This document shows positions 9,525 through 22,535 of a stretch of DNA of 64,000 nt, in pieces. Origin of the DNA: Pelecanus crispus. Its lineage: Eukaryota; Chordata; Aves; Pelecaniformes; Pelecanidae. The translations under genes and the position numbers were made by a program. Below the pieces are notes generated by a model. The model had not been told where the DNA came from. It did not search any database and was given only the letters and a program-made list of their open reading frames with translations. Within the stretch, counting starts at the first letter, position 1. Every line of letters begins with the position of its first letter. The DNA lies in the NCBI RefSeq assembly GCF_030463565.1, contig NC_134649.1:39829044-39893043 (forward strand), in the 5' to 3' direction.

Positions 9525-12500
9525 AGATTACCCACAGCTAATACAAAACACGTGCCAGTGAGACAGTGACTATTCAGTGTGTTCTTCTTTCAGAATGTGG
9601 TGAGTGCATCTCCTTAGAGCACAGGGATAACCTTAGGCACCAGGAAACTGCCAGCAGGTGTGAGTCTGTGTCCTGGCTGTGAATGCAGCCAAGGCAAGAT
9701 GGAATGGACCAATCCGTGGCCCAGATAATCCATCCATGGATAATCAAACACTATGTCCAAGACATGATTTGACTGTTTTCTTTGTTAAAGTGTCCATTGT
9801 CAATCTGACATCATCTAAAGTCCTGCCACTTACACTGATGTTCTTCCTCATTCTAATTAGTAACTAGACTTGGAGGTGATCTTAAGATCAGCTGAGCTAT
9901 ATAATGTAATACATAATGTAATTTTTTATATAAAATACAAGGATAACTTTGACGAGGAAGTGGAGAGAGTACTCAACTCTGTACGGTGCATGGCAATGCG
10001 GCTTGTAGTCATCTTTTGAAGATTATTTGACTTTGGTGGAAAAGGCTTATCTTCCTTTAAGTAAAGACATTCCTCTGCTGTGACATAATCTCACTTTTTA
10101 TCTTCCGTCTCCTTTATTCTTTCTGGAGAAAATACAGAGAAAGATAAAGTACCCTCTGGTGACCCCTACATCTCAAGAGTCCTTAATGCTGTGTGTCTTT
10201 CATGACAGCTAAGTTTCTAACAAGTGTTGCTGGAGGAGTTTCACAGTTCTCATTAAAACGGTTTGTTGGCTTTAGGACTTCAATCTGCAAGATGAAATCC
10301 CTCATAGAGAAGATGCCGACCCGTCAAGAGGCACTCAGCAGTACCTTCTGAATCAGTCCCTTTCTGCCTGATCCAGCACTGTTGATGCCAGTGGAAGTTT
10401 TACCCTTGTTTTCAAACCTAATCAGGCCTGAGGACTGTGGTCCGTCCTTTCCTTCATCCCTTTGGGCACTTACGTAAGGTGTGCAGAGACTGTGCAATGG
10501 GGGCCCTTCGTGCCATGCATGATAGGAGCTTTGCCCCAGAGTGCTGACAGTTTAAGTTTAGATTTGGCTCAATGAGTAGAAGTAATAAACAAAAGTTGGG
10601 AATAGGCACGGCAGAGGTCACGGCAGCGAGATCAAGGGTTGCACTGATTTGGTAGGTGAATATCCTGATGGCTGCTCTGATTAAATAAAGTGAGTCACCA
10701 GCTGGAGGCTGGAAGGAAGAAGCGGGGCGTTAGAAGGATGTGGCTGTGGGGAGACCTGGTGAGCAGAGATTAGGAGGACAGTTCATGCCCAGAGGACTAG
10801 AATAGCTTGTCCACTAGTTTCATTGTTTTAGGCATTTAAAACACACTGGGTTAATCACTAACAAATATGCCCAAGGGAACAATGTTGTATCAGTTATCTT
10901 CCTGAGCATTTGACTGGTTTGGTTCTATTTATTCTAGACAAAAGAGCTTATTTGTGATGTTTCATCTTTAGTCTGAATGTCTCTAATTTGGACATCCATT
11001 TCATTTGGAAGATTTCCATGAGACGCCAGTGAGACTGTCTGATTAAAGTCATGACTTATAACCAAACATCTTTCTCGCTCCATGTTGCTGACCACAGCTT
11101 TGGTTATGAATTGTGAAAGAATGTTAAAGTCCTGTGTATTTTCCCCTTTGTGGGCTCTGTTTATTTTTATTTTTAACTTTTTGATTAGACAATGAAAAAT
11201 GTCAGTGATGCCAGTTGCAAGTCTTTAGGTACAAGTTTGCCTTTCAGCCATTGCGTGGGAGTGATTATTTGCTTTTAAAAACTGACATCTGTGTGTTTTC
11301 AGTTCCTTTTTCTTAATAATATCTGGAAAAATATGGCATTGCATAAAAGCCTGTTGTATGAAAGGTAAAACCAGGGCCAAGTTTGGGATGACATCTTTTT
11401 CACATCTCACTTTTTCAAAGAGCAGTAGCAACAAGCTGAGTGGAGGTTGGAAGAAGTAGCATTGTTCCTTCTGTTTCCCTTGAATTCCTTTCATCGGTCC
11501 AATGACTACATGTGTCCTGATGACACATTTCTGGGTCACATGTCCCAGAAAGATGGGCTATATGGAGATACACTGCATGGAAAGTATGCTAGCTAGAGAC
11601 TAGTTATGTTGACAGGTTCCACACGTGGTGTAAATTTGTATATTCCTCACATGAACTTTATTAATAGCACAAGACTGAGACAGGGAGAGCCAGTTACATT
11701 GCTCTTTATGTAAATAAAACAACAGAAATAAACCAACAGAAATATATTCTTTCTTGTTCTTTATTGTATTAAACCTGCAAATAGCTTATTACCCGACAAG
11801 GCAGCTTAGGCTAGCACGAGACCATTAGGAAATGCAGAGCAGCACAAGTCAGAGCACAGGGATTTCCCCAAGCCAGGCTGCATGGCCGCAGGAGAGGAGT
11901 GAAGGCACGAGGGTGCTGTATGCAGTGTCCGGAACTGGAGAAAGAATAGGAGGCCCAGATAAGTATTTAAAAAGCCAGTCTCAAGCGTAACCAAACTGAA
12001 TGCTTGTTTTGCTTTTGGTCCAGTGGAAAGTTTGCGATGCAAGAGTTAGATAGTTTTCTTCCTTGGCTCTGCCATCAAAGGGATGCTGCTGCCTTTTCCG
12101 GTCAACTTTCTCCCATTCAATGGGATCTAGATTTCCCTCTCTGCAGGATACTGCTCTGGTTCGGAGGTCAGAGGGAGAAAATGCTGTAACCATAGGCTGT
12201 CTTTATTCTGATTTTTCTCAGGTTCATCAGTCACTTCCACTGTAATTCTTTCAGCTAGTAGTAGTAGCAAGCTGTTGCCCTAGTATATGGATTAAATATA
12301 GCTGGAGGTACAAACCAGAGCATTAGGAGATTGCACATCCAGTCCTCTGTGTTCCCACTAACAGGAAAAACTGAGAAATGTGTCTAGAGAGGCTCGATCC
12401 AAGTATTCACATCTTCTTCCAGACACTGAATAAAAACACCTGAATGGAAAGGGATTTTATTAGTTTTTATTAGTTGCGACCCTCCTATATTAATCACAAC

Positions 12501-12974
12501 CAATTCATTTTATCTTCAGCAACGTGGAGAAGTACAGAAAGATTATCCCGGTTTGACACCTGTGATAAGTATGAACTAAACTCCAAATTCTCAAATATTC
12601 AGAGGTTGGGCTGTGCTCTGAGCTCATCTTTATAGCTATAAAAAGGAGGACTCTAACAGGTTCTTTTCAGTGATGTGGTGAATCTGGATGAAGTCACAGA
12701 TACCAGATAGCAGATTATAAGGCAAATTAAAAATGAGAACTATTTACAATACAAGAGACTTGAATTTTGTCTGCTAGTGAAATTATTACCCAAATTAGGT
12801 AATAATTCACACATTTTCATTTGAAGAACAAGTAGAAATTCTTCTGGAGGACTCCAAATCATCCTAGGAAGAAGAGGCGTCTCCCATTCAACACCTTTTA
12901 TTTGAATGGGACATCCAGATAATCTGTTCCTGAATGTAGGCAAGGAAAAGAATACCATCAAACTGGTAGAGCAG
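9525..12974. other. Unannotated non-coding DNA
   Basis: No gene was recognised. Frames are at most 104 codons. A short direct duplication of a TTATTAGTT-like unit lies at 12459-12475, followed by AT-rich sequence with TATTAATCACAACCAATT (12488-12505). Confidence 0.5.
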
Positions 12975-13125
12975 ACAACTAAGAATCTGAATCAGGATTT
13001 CTCGCCCCAGCTCTGTACCTAACATGCATTTTGACCTTGATAAGTCACTTTCTTTTTTCGCAGGCCTCAATTTAACCACATTTTTAAAATGGATAAACCA
13101 GTACATGTTTCCTGTGAGGATACTG
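12975..13125 (+). mobile_element. MIR-like ancient tRNA-derived SINE remnant
   Basis: The order of phrases follows the MIR core and 3' region as I remember it: AGCTCTGTACCTAAC (12999-13023 area), then TTTTGACCTTGATAAGTCACTTTC, then GGCCTCAATTTAACCACATTTTTAAAATGGATAA, then TGTGAGGATACTG. These correspond to 'tgtgaccttgggcaagtcacttaac', 'cctcagtttcctcatctgtaaaatggggata' and 'tgtgaggatt' of MIR. The A and B boxes are too decayed to place. It is a long-dead insertion predating the bird lineage. Its relative intactness is mildly notable. Confidence 0.6.
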
Positions 13126-15869
13126 TAGAAGTTAGGGTTTTTAGATGTGAAAGATGCTTACTGTAGTATTAAATGGGCTGCATTTTTACAGGTTCACTCT
13201 CAGAAAGAAATATTTATCATATGGAAAATTCAAAATATTCCTCTGTGCCCTTAAGTTCAAATGATGGAAATAAATTAGAAAAATGGTATTTAAGTGCTAA
13301 GCAGGTTCTGGCAATAGGACTATTGCATTTACATTTGCACTATGAGCAAAGAATTCATCATAAATGGGCCAGGCCAACGTGGTTTTCCACCACGTTTATG
13401 AGTATGATTTACCTCCTATGTAATCAAAATAAAGACACATTAGTGGCTAAGAATATTTACTAAGTCTTCCAAGCTGACATGTTTTAGCTGTAAGGGAGAA
13501 ATCAATTTTAAATTCTACTGATTTCTTTTCCTCTATGTCTCAGTTAAACACTCCACATTAAATTCCTGAAATCTTTCTGCTGCTACTTGTAACGGGTCAG
13601 CAATGTCAGGGTATCCTTGAAGTGAAGCGCTCTTCTCCAAGACACTTTGCATAGCTTAATTAGTGCAGTTATTTGTTTCCATGTGCCTTCTTTAAGGGCT
13701 TTCTTTATGTCAGATGCTTCTAAGTATTGAGAATCAGAGCCAGAGGTCCACCGATGAGCGGCTGATCACTCAAGCTAAATGTAATTTAATGCAACAGTTC
13801 ACATGAGCAGTTTGCAAAAGCCCTCTGGGGACCATATGTGCAGGGGTGCTCCTGGATGCATGCATCTATAGGCTCTGTTCAGTGCAGCACAAGGCACACA
13901 TGTGCATTAAAGGACCTGGTATGGCCGAAGGTCATTATCGTCAAATGACTACAGCCATCACTGTGATACTTTCTTTTATTCTACTATAGCAAGCAAAGAA
14001 TCTTTAACACTGACAAAAATTAGCTGGGTTTTGGGGGGTTTGTTGGGTTTTTTTTTCCTCAACAGGCAGTGAGGGACCTTGCTAACATCTTCAAGCTTTG
14101 CTGTCCAGAATCTCCAGCCTCGGCTGTATAATTGCTATAGTTAGGCAGTGTAGCAAATGTTCATCAGTTTAAGGCCTGGAGCCAGTTCGTGTCTCACAGT
14201 CACTGGCTGAATGTTTTTCTGTCCAAGGTACCTGCCTAAGCAGAACTAGTTCTGATTCTGCATAGTGATACATCATTAATATAGGAGTTCTCTAAAATGT
14301 TTACCTATGAAAAGTGAGACTTCGACCCTGAGATACCAGAAATCATTCAAACTAGATTAAACACAGACAATTCAAATAGTCCAGTATATGGTGAGGTCTC
14401 TTACCAGACCTTTTCTGTACATAGCCATTATGTGAATGTCAGCCACAAGAGTGCATTTCATACTGGGATTTTCCACTTGGCCTTTATTCAGTACCAATCT
14501 GATAATGGGATGAAAAGTGAACTTGAGGAATGCAGTTCAAAGGACTTGCACTATTGAACCTGTGTACCAAGCCTGGCTACGTAAGTCATAGTAATGACTT
14601 GTGAAGATACCATAAAATGGAGACAGCCCATGCAGGGCCATGAAACAGAAGATACGTAGCTCATATGTGGGACAACTGAGGAGGAGGAGCCAGGCAAGGG
14701 GCACTTAGAGAGTGTAAAGCAGCCAAAAGATGCTGTAGGAAACAACGGTCTCAGCAATACTGCTGTGACAACAGCTTTCCTCCTCTGTCTCCCTGTGGTG
14801 GCTTGCTAAGTTACAACTTTTAATGTGGTTATCTCTGCCCCTGAAAAGACTGTGAATATGTTTTTAAAGACCTGATGACAAAATTACCCCCAAATTCTGC
14901 AACACTAAAGGAGTAAGGACTCTCTCAAGTAAAAAATCTGTCCAGATTGCTGGTTCTTATTATATGAGAAAGGATGGAAAACCACAGATAGTATGAGAGT
15001 GCTGATGCAGTGTAACATACACTGAAATTGGTCCAGGTTTATTGCCATATTTAATGCAGACACTGATATATAGCAACTCTGTGAAGAATAGCCTCGTGTC
15101 TTGGGTGCTGTTAGTTAGTATATTTTACCCTGCAGTTAACAATGCAGTAAAGCATTGTTGCTGGCAGACATCTTATTAAAATAATGCCTACCTTCAAAAA
15201 ACTTCCTATTTCCTGTCTATGGTGCTGTAGACTACCCCTTTTTGCTGAGGGAAACCTGATTGCCATGTGTATCAATTCAGACTCAAAGACAGACAACCTC
15301 TACATCTGTCTGCGTTGCCTGTTCACAGTAGCTTTCCCTTTATTGGATCCAACTGTGCATGCTGCAGGACTCACAAATGTTACAGTGGTTTTAAATGCTA
15401 AGCTTTTGATTGAGGAGGTTGGCACCGGTGAACGAACAGTGTGTGTAGGGTGGCAGCCAATGAGGCTGGGATGTACTGCAGTATCTCAGGAGGAAACAGC
15501 CAGAGAGTGGATGGTAGAATCTCTTTGTTCCTATAGAACTTCTTGAGATTTCAGATATTGTCATTTGTAAAGGTATTCCTATTTTAGATGGCAAGCTCAC
15601 CAAGAAAGAACAGTTATAGATTATGCACCTTTTTTTTTTTGCCCTTAGAGACAAAAAGCTACCCAACCTTGAGCCCATCTGTTTTAATCAGTCTAGTTCA
15701 TACTTTACATGCACTCCTCTTGAGCTGCCTATAGAAACATGCAGCAATTCTCAGCTGTTGTGAATTTGGGGATTTCAAAGGCCTTCCTGGCTCTAACAAA
15801 AGAGTGGGGCATTTTATGGCCTTTCCTTAAGGTTGAATTCCATGCAGAAAAAGCAGGGGACAGCTTGTC
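13126..15869. other. Unannotated non-coding DNA
   Basis: No gene was recognised. The frame 13173-13463 (96 codons) and the frame 15184-15546 (120 codons) lack family resemblance. T-rich and G-rich simple patches occur at 14030-14059. Confidence 0.5.
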
Positions 15870-16065
15870 CCATTGCTTTCATTTTATATATTGGCAAACT
15901 GAGGCTTAAACAAGGCAAGCATTTTGACCTAGTTTACCCAGAGAGCAATAAGGAAGTAACCGAGAAAATATCCAGGAAATTACCCAGGGAATTCTCCAAG
16001 TGCAATCAGACAATAAAGTTCAAACCTGAGTCTTCATCCTGCGAGCTGTCTGCAGGGCCCTCCAC
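15870..16065 (-). mobile_element. MIR-like ancient SINE remnant, interrupted
   Basis: On the plus strand the phrases CATTTTATATATTGGCAAAC then TGAGGCTTAAACAAGGCAAG (15879-15920) match the reverse complement of the MIR core 'cattttacagatgaggaaactgaggcacagagagg'. TTCAAACCTGAGTCTTCATC (16019-16038) matches the later 'gaacccaggtcttcctgac' part. About 70 bp of unmatched sequence separates the two blocks, so either an insertion or strong decay lies between. Assignment is from remembered consensus only. Confidence 0.45.
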
Positions 16066-19000
16066 CTCTGTTGGCTTTGCACAGAGCTGATTTGTCACTT
16101 CGTGCTTTTCAGAAAGAACAGCTTTAAAGTATTCCTTTTGGTGAGCTTAAGCAGAGGAAAGGTAATTGTTTGTGTCCTGTGTGTTCTGCTTTAGATGGGC
16201 GCTGGGTTGCTGTCTCACTCGGCGCATGACGTTACATGCTGAGCGGGTGAAGGGTGGGTGCAGCTGCTGCCAAGGGGTGCCTGGGCTTGTTGAGAGGATT
16301 GTTGCCATTCCTACGCGCTTCTGTCTCTGTGGTCCTTCTGAAACAACACGAGCTATTAGCAATGGTTGTGTTATGTAATTCATTTAGGAGGAAAACTCAC
16401 TCATAAAGTTTATGGTCCTATTCTCTCTGAGGCAGCCCAAACAAATGGGCCGGATGGGGGGAGATGAGCAGCTGAGCTGAGAATGCACAGGGACACCATC
16501 ACTTGGCCTACGGTCATGGCACGAAGTTTCAACCAAATCCTCCTCTAGAGGGTCCTGGGACTAATCCATCTGCAAAAGCACAGACCCTGTCGCAGCCTGC
16601 TGTGCCCTGGGCTGCCTATGCACAGGCTACACAGGGTTGGCATGGCAACACCAGCTTCCAGCAGCTGTAGGAGCATCCCTGAATCACAGCTCTACCTGCC
16701 GCCCCATTGCACCTCCAGAGTGCTGGAGGGGGCAGTGTCATGGGAGCCAGTGAAAGGCCTTCTCTCCCAAAAAATAAATACCAAGCAAAGGGAATACTTA
16801 TCTGCCAGGGCCTGCTATTGAAAAACGGATCTCAGTTCACGTAAGCAGGAAAAAGACATTGAGGCTTATTTGTATTTCTGTCCCTGAGCACAAAGGGGCT
16901 AGAAAGCAGGCGGATCCCACCGATTGTGTGTTCCTCCTGTTTGGAGATGTAATCAGAGTCCACATACTGTGCCACACACAGCCTTTCCTCATCTCTAGGG
17001 GTTGGTTTGGGGCTGGGAATGATGCATAGGGGTAGAAGACCTCCAGCGTAGGGGCGGGGAAGGGCTGGCTCCTGACACAGCATCTCTCCCATCTTCTGAC
17101 GCGTAAGACACACTGCTAGGAGCAGTGTTCTTGGGGGAAGGAAGAACACACAGGGTCACCCTGTTCTCCCAATCCCAACTTACCAAGTGGAGAAAACAGG
17201 CTCTGTGTAAACAGTACAAATGAAATGGATGTTTCACTCTGCTACTGATAAGTTTATCAGCAAAGCCAACATGCACTCTGGACCCCTAGAAAAACACACA
17301 GAAAATGTGTTAAAGAAGGAGAAGCTGAGGGTCCTCAGCTAACCCCCAGCTTACCACGCCCTGGGTATCGGTGTTGGTGCTTTGGGCCATGTCAATCATT
17401 GCTCCAGCCAATGTGACCCCAGGGTTGGGATGTTGTCATCTGTAACCACAAGGCCCAATCTTACTCGGGCTCTAGCTGTCCTCTAAGTGCTATGAGGATG
17501 GATGAAAAAGGACTGTTGCTAGGGAACATGAAGGCATGGCAGGGGCAGGCAAGGAGCGTGGTTGCTGCTGCGGAGTACTGCGGCAAGGCCCTGCTGGACC
17601 TTGGCTAGGAGGCGAGGCAGCGGCCTGTCCAGCTGGTATCGTCTGTGAACAGTCCATTGTCCTTTGCAAGGAAGCAAAGAGAAATCTGCTGCTTCTGCCT
17701 CCTTGACCGTGGCACTGAGCCAGTATTGCCTCACCAAGGGCTTGGCCTCCAGCTTGGAGGTCTCACAGCTCCAAAATGCTTCGCCCACGTTGCCTCCGGT
17801 GCCTGCTCCGGCGTCCTGTTACACACGGACCATCTCGGCCGACTGGATTTTGTTCCCTGCAAGTGAGTGGCTGGGAAGGAGGTGTGTTTCACAGAGCTTA
17901 TAATAGAAAGCTTGCTTTGACCTCCACAACAGAGATTAACGCCATTCCAGAATGATATAGTGCGTGTTTTTTAAGGGTCCAAAGGCAATTCCTGCTTACA
18001 GAGAAGGACTGGAAGAGCCTCGTAGCATTCAGGCCAGGGCAGCGGCTGCCGGGGATTCCTTCTGTATCGCTTCTTTTTCAGGTGGACTTTTGCCCTGCTG
18101 AGGGAGAAGTTGAAATGCTTTGTGGATGGCTGAGCCGGGCTGTTGCAGTTGTGCAAAGTCACACAGCCTGTCTCTGAGATGAGAGAATGAGGAAATTCTT
18201 GCACCTACCCCTATCCCTTCTCACCAAAGGAAACCACATCAGAGTTCCTTTGGGGTGATTCTTTCTGTTTTGGGATTTCCAAAGTTTCTTTTAGAAACTG
18301 TTTGGCTGAGATCCACAGAAAGTTTACCAATCCTTATAAAAAATCTGTCATTGACAGTAAAGATCCATTTGAAATAGCCCTGGGCTTCCTTGAGTTATTC
18401 AGCTCTGCAGATGCAGTCTTAAATGTTTTGATCCATAGTGGTCTGACCTGCTAACCCCAATTATATGCTCATGTCCAGCGTTGTTGCCTTTATCAGTGTA
18501 TGGGCACTGAGAGGTAAGCCTGTGGTTCTGCTCCCACTGTGCCCACTTTCCAAGAAGTATGAAAGGCTGAAAGCACTCTGAACAAGCAATGTATCCAGCT
18601 GCTAATAGTATCAGCCCTCGTATTTTCAGTCATCTTTCTGGAAACCAGAACGTACAAGATCTCCTTTCTGGGTAAATGTATTCTCATGTGAGGAGCTTGA
18701 TGCAAGTCAACCATCTGAGCCTTGGTGACCAGTGGGGAGTCAGAAGTGGCATGAGCCTTGAGTCCACTTTCTAATGTATTCCCTGGCACAGTCCTGGAGA
18801 GAAAATATGAAAAGGCCATACACCCAATGGAGTAAGTTCATCATTTCACTGATGGTTGGATTGCCTGATTCTGCTGTGTTGTTACTTGCCTCCTTAAATT
18901 GCAAATATTGCTCTAATTTTATTCATCGTTTCAAAACGTTTGTGTTTCTCCAAATTGAGGCACCTAATCTGAGTTACATGCCTTTAGTCAAAAAGCAGTT

Positions 19001-20519
19001 ATGCGCTGACCCATTGTCAGGGCCCAAAATTTAAGGCGCTTTTTGGAAAAGTGGCCTTTAATAAGCTCTCATGTTTTCTTATATGATTGTAGCCTGAGAC
19101 TCAATGACCCACGGATGCCCCTCTAGGTGGGATGTATTTAGCTCGTTATCAACTATTACCTTATAGAAGGATAGTCATATTCATACACTGGCAGGGAACA
19201 ACTAAGACTGGAGTTGGAGGCAGGGATTTTAGATGTTTTTGGAGACTTAAATTCAGAATTCTAGGTGCCAGCAGCACTGAAATGAGAAGATATATGAACA
19301 TGGAAATACAGTGTCTAGAATATTAACAACATGGAGCTCTCCCTGAAGGAAACTGTGAACCACGCTTAGCATACACAAAGCTCTGTTATTTACTCCAGAA
19401 AGATCATGCTGCGAGCCGATGACAAATCTTCCTTCCTCTCTCTACTTCTCATTTTCTCTCTGTATCAAGGCCCTCTGATCTTGGAAATTATTTACCTGCA
19501 AAACATGACTATCCTTTTCTCTCTCTCATGCTCTTTTTTTGCACAATGCTTTTGGTGCATTTCGTCCTGTTGACTTCAACCCTCTCCCACTAATACACAC
19601 AATCAGTGACAGTGCAAATCACAGCTGCCTTTATTGCCACTAACCGTAACCCAGTACAGCTGTTGTCTGCTGGCCTGGGATTTTCCGAGGGCTCCTGCGG
19701 CAGAACAGGTTGCAGACTGATTGAGACATGTTTGGTGGTTCAGCCAGGGTTGCCACAAGGGGGGGCGAAGAACAGAAACCGTCTGTGGAAATTTACTGAC
19801 TCTCTGAAGATCTCATGACTTCTTGCTAAATCTGAAAATTCCTGGTACAACAAGAATAATTGTTTCTAAACTGCCTGTGTGGCCTTTCATCATTTACCTG
19901 AATATTGCATGGTCAGTGGCATTTTTTTTGTCAGTGATAGACAACAGTCCATCATTTGCCGAAGGGATGGAAGATAAGGTATTCATTAGTCAAAACACTA
20001 GTTTCTAGCACAAAGAACTTCCACACAGATGGTGAATTTAAAAAAATATGTATATTCAACAAATTAGTATGTAGTGTGCCAACTCTTGTGAAATATGTGC
20101 ATGTTAGGAGTATGAGTGGGAGCAAATAAGGTTGTGAGGAATCTTTCTGTACCTTCTGTTTTCAAACAGTGATTTGCAAAGAAGTCTTTTTCTTGTCTCT
20201 TTTTTCCAAAGGTAAATATGTGCGAAGCCCTTTAAATCATCTGAAGTGCATCGTGGTTATGACTAAGAGATAAGGAGGGATTTGTCTGTCTGACAAACTT
20301 CCCCTTTGTTTTTAGAGAAGGTTGGTATTTTCAGAAGTGATAAAATACCACAGAGTGCAAAATGCAGGGCGTAGTGTAAATTGGAGTTCTGCCAGTTCAT
20401 GGGCTGAGCAAAAACTGTTGAAATGCAAGATGCTTCAAGGCCCAGCTCTGTTCCCCACACAAGAAAAGCCTCCAGTGATGTCACTAAGAAAGCTCTCAGT
20501 CTCCAGCCCACAAAAGATC
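16066..20519. other. Unannotated non-coding DNA with moderately CpG-bearing patches
   Basis: No gene was recognised. CpGs are locally more frequent at 16195-16320 and 17560-17880, but neither patch is dense or long enough to call an island. Frames reach 108 codons (18493-18819, minus), none recognisable. A pyrimidine-rich run lies at 19428-19470. Confidence 0.5.
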
Positions 20520-20562
20520 AATGTAATTCCTACTACAAAGTCAATAGGAATTTTGCTGTTAG
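20520..20562. repeat. Fragment of diverged amniote interspersed repeat
   Basis: AAAGTCAATAGGAATTTTGC (20537-20556) matches a phrase ('aaagtcaatgggagttttgcc') recurrent in old sauropsid repeats. It is a short fragment with unclear limits and family. Confidence 0.35.
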
Positions 20563-21619
20563 GACAACTAATGTTCTTAGTCATCTTTATACTGGTCCAT
20601 ATCATCTGCCCATCAGAATTAATGGTGTTTGTTTAAAAAATTGAGGGAGGGAGAGAGGAAAAAGACAGGAGAAACCAGAGTAAAATGCCCCGAGCCTGTG
20701 TTGAGCCTCTGGGCAGGGCACAAAGTGAATCTGAAATAATGTCATTTCTAAACAAGCCATGGGTAGAAGTAGAAACTTCTGGGTTTCTATCTGGGTGATA
20801 AGAGCCCACCAGTGCAGTCAACTCAAGCACCATTAAAGGTGATAGCCAGCAGAGCCTGCAAAGCTCGTTCAGTGCATGGTGCAAGGCCCTGATAGTGCCA
20901 ATAATGCTGCGCAAGCTAGTTTTGCTTTAATATTTTTGATAAGGCTTTGTAAAGATAAGGGACTGGCTCACGTGCAGCTGTACTGAAGCATTGCAGGAGA
21001 TCTGCCTACTTGGGACTGCTTTTAAGGCTGGGGGTGAAGGGACAAGGTAAGAGGCTGTCTGTGTTCCCTATGGTGTTTCCTATAGTGGGGTCTATTTTCT
21101 AAGCCTTTGCTGGGGCACCACTGTGTTGAAATACTAATTTAAATACTAAGAAAACTGTGGCAGTTTAGGGCAGAATAGGATATTTGCAGGTGGATAATTA
21201 GCTAACTGGATAATGATGATCTCCTGTTATATGCAGCCAAAAACTTGGTTTGGTACAGGATTTAGGGCAAGATACAACGTATTGAGATTTGACATACTGA
21301 AAATTCTGTAGATCTGTAGATCTGTCCAGGAAAGTGTAAAGAAGATAATCCCAAAGACCCCAAGAAAATTTAAAAAACACTTAAGATCAGAAAATGAAAC
21401 CCACAGAAAAAAGAAGACACATTAAAGGCAGCAGCATTGCAGCCCTGTACGTCATATAAAATGAATGCAGTTCATCGTGCTGAATCGTTCATGCACAGAC
21501 CATATATGTTCAGTTCTTGACAAAGTAATCTCTTTACAAAGCTACATAATGCGGCAGAGTCAGCTAAGAATGAGTTATAAACAAAGAAGCTATTCAGCTG
21601 TCAAAGCAATTTTCAGCTA
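20563..21619. other. Unannotated non-coding DNA
   Basis: Nothing recognisable. The stretch 21400-21610 is AT-rich with balanced composition and no simple repeats, and could be a conserved non-coding element, which cannot be judged from a single sequence. Confidence 0.45.
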
Positions 21620-21639
21620 TATTGAAACAGAATAGGATG

Positions 21640-21890
21640 GGACGGATTCTGCTGAGCGCTGTCCCGGGAAGCCGGTGGTATTACATGTGTGCAAATCGCG
21701 TGGTGAGAGGGAGTGCGTGCGTGCACGGGCAGCCGCCCACGCAAACACATGTACACACACGTGCACAGGGTAATCGCCCATCGCCTTCCTCGGCTCATGT
21801 TAGAAATTGCAAAGTGCGTATTTAAATTGCATTTTCTGTCTGCACTTGGGGACGTCACCAAGTTCTGTCCATTCTGATGACGTGTTTTAT
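21640..21890. promoter_or_regulatory. CpG cluster followed by paired CRE-like sites
   Basis: About 16 CpG dinucleotides fall within roughly 160 bp (21640-21800), far above the surrounding level, including GTGCGTGCGTGCACGGGC-like sequence. Just beyond it are GACGTCAC (21851-21858) and TGACGTG (21878-21884), both half-site-or-better matches to the CREB/ATF motif TGACGTCA, about 20 bp apart and in opposite orientation. No TATA box or initiator is evident and no adjacent coding exon was found. It may be an enhancer, a weak promoter or chance. Confidence 0.3.
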
Positions 21891-22497
21891 TTCCATAGAA
21901 ACCAATGTACTTTGGAGAGGGAAAAGCAGAAGGAGATGGAGAAAAGCAGAAAAATCAAGCAGAATAAGAGAAGTGTGTGGTGTGAATAGATCATTTGGGT
22001 TGTGGGGCTTACGCCTTAAGGTGGCGAGATGCCTTATTTATTGGTCACTCCAGAATAATTCAAATCCATTCAAATGTATGTCAATTAAATGAATGCGGCA
22101 TCCTGTTTCTTCATATATACTATCCACCATCAGATGGACTGTCTCTGCACTAGAGAGGCCAGGCTTCCAGCGTGCTTTCTGCTGACACATGACTTTTGCT
22201 GTTTGCTATGTCTCTGGTGTCATTAGCAGGTGTTTCCTATCTTCATCCCCAAACTGGGGAAGGAGGCAGGGCCTGGGAAACTACAGATTTCAACTAGGGT
22301 TCAGCGAAATACCTGTCAAGTCTCCCATAAAAAGCTGTGTATGATCTGTACCTCCCAAGGGGTAGGCGGGGCAGGGAGAGGCATGCTGGAGCTATTCTAT
22401 GATTTTTTCCTTCTTAAAACAGCCAGCTTGCCATTGAATCATTTAATCACTAATTAAAAATCCTGGATAAAACAAGCTGCCTACAGCTTTCTGGCAA
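21891..22497. other. Unannotated non-coding DNA
   Basis: No feature was recognised. A purine-rich run (GGGAAAAGCAGAAGGAGATGG and on) lies near 21916-21960. Confidence 0.5.
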
Positions 22498-22535
22498 ACA
22501 TCCCACTGACTTCAGTAGGGCCAAGAGTTTACCCT
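22498..22535. repeat. Fragment of diverged amniote interspersed repeat
   Basis: CCCACTGACTTCAGTAGGGC (22502-22521) matches the 'cccattgacttcagtgggcc' phrase found in widespread old sauropsid repeats. It is too short to assign to a family. Confidence 0.4.

Noticed and set aside
18150..18190. MIR-like phrase GCAAAGTCACACAGCCTGTC
   Set aside because: The match is too short and no neighbouring MIR phrases line up.
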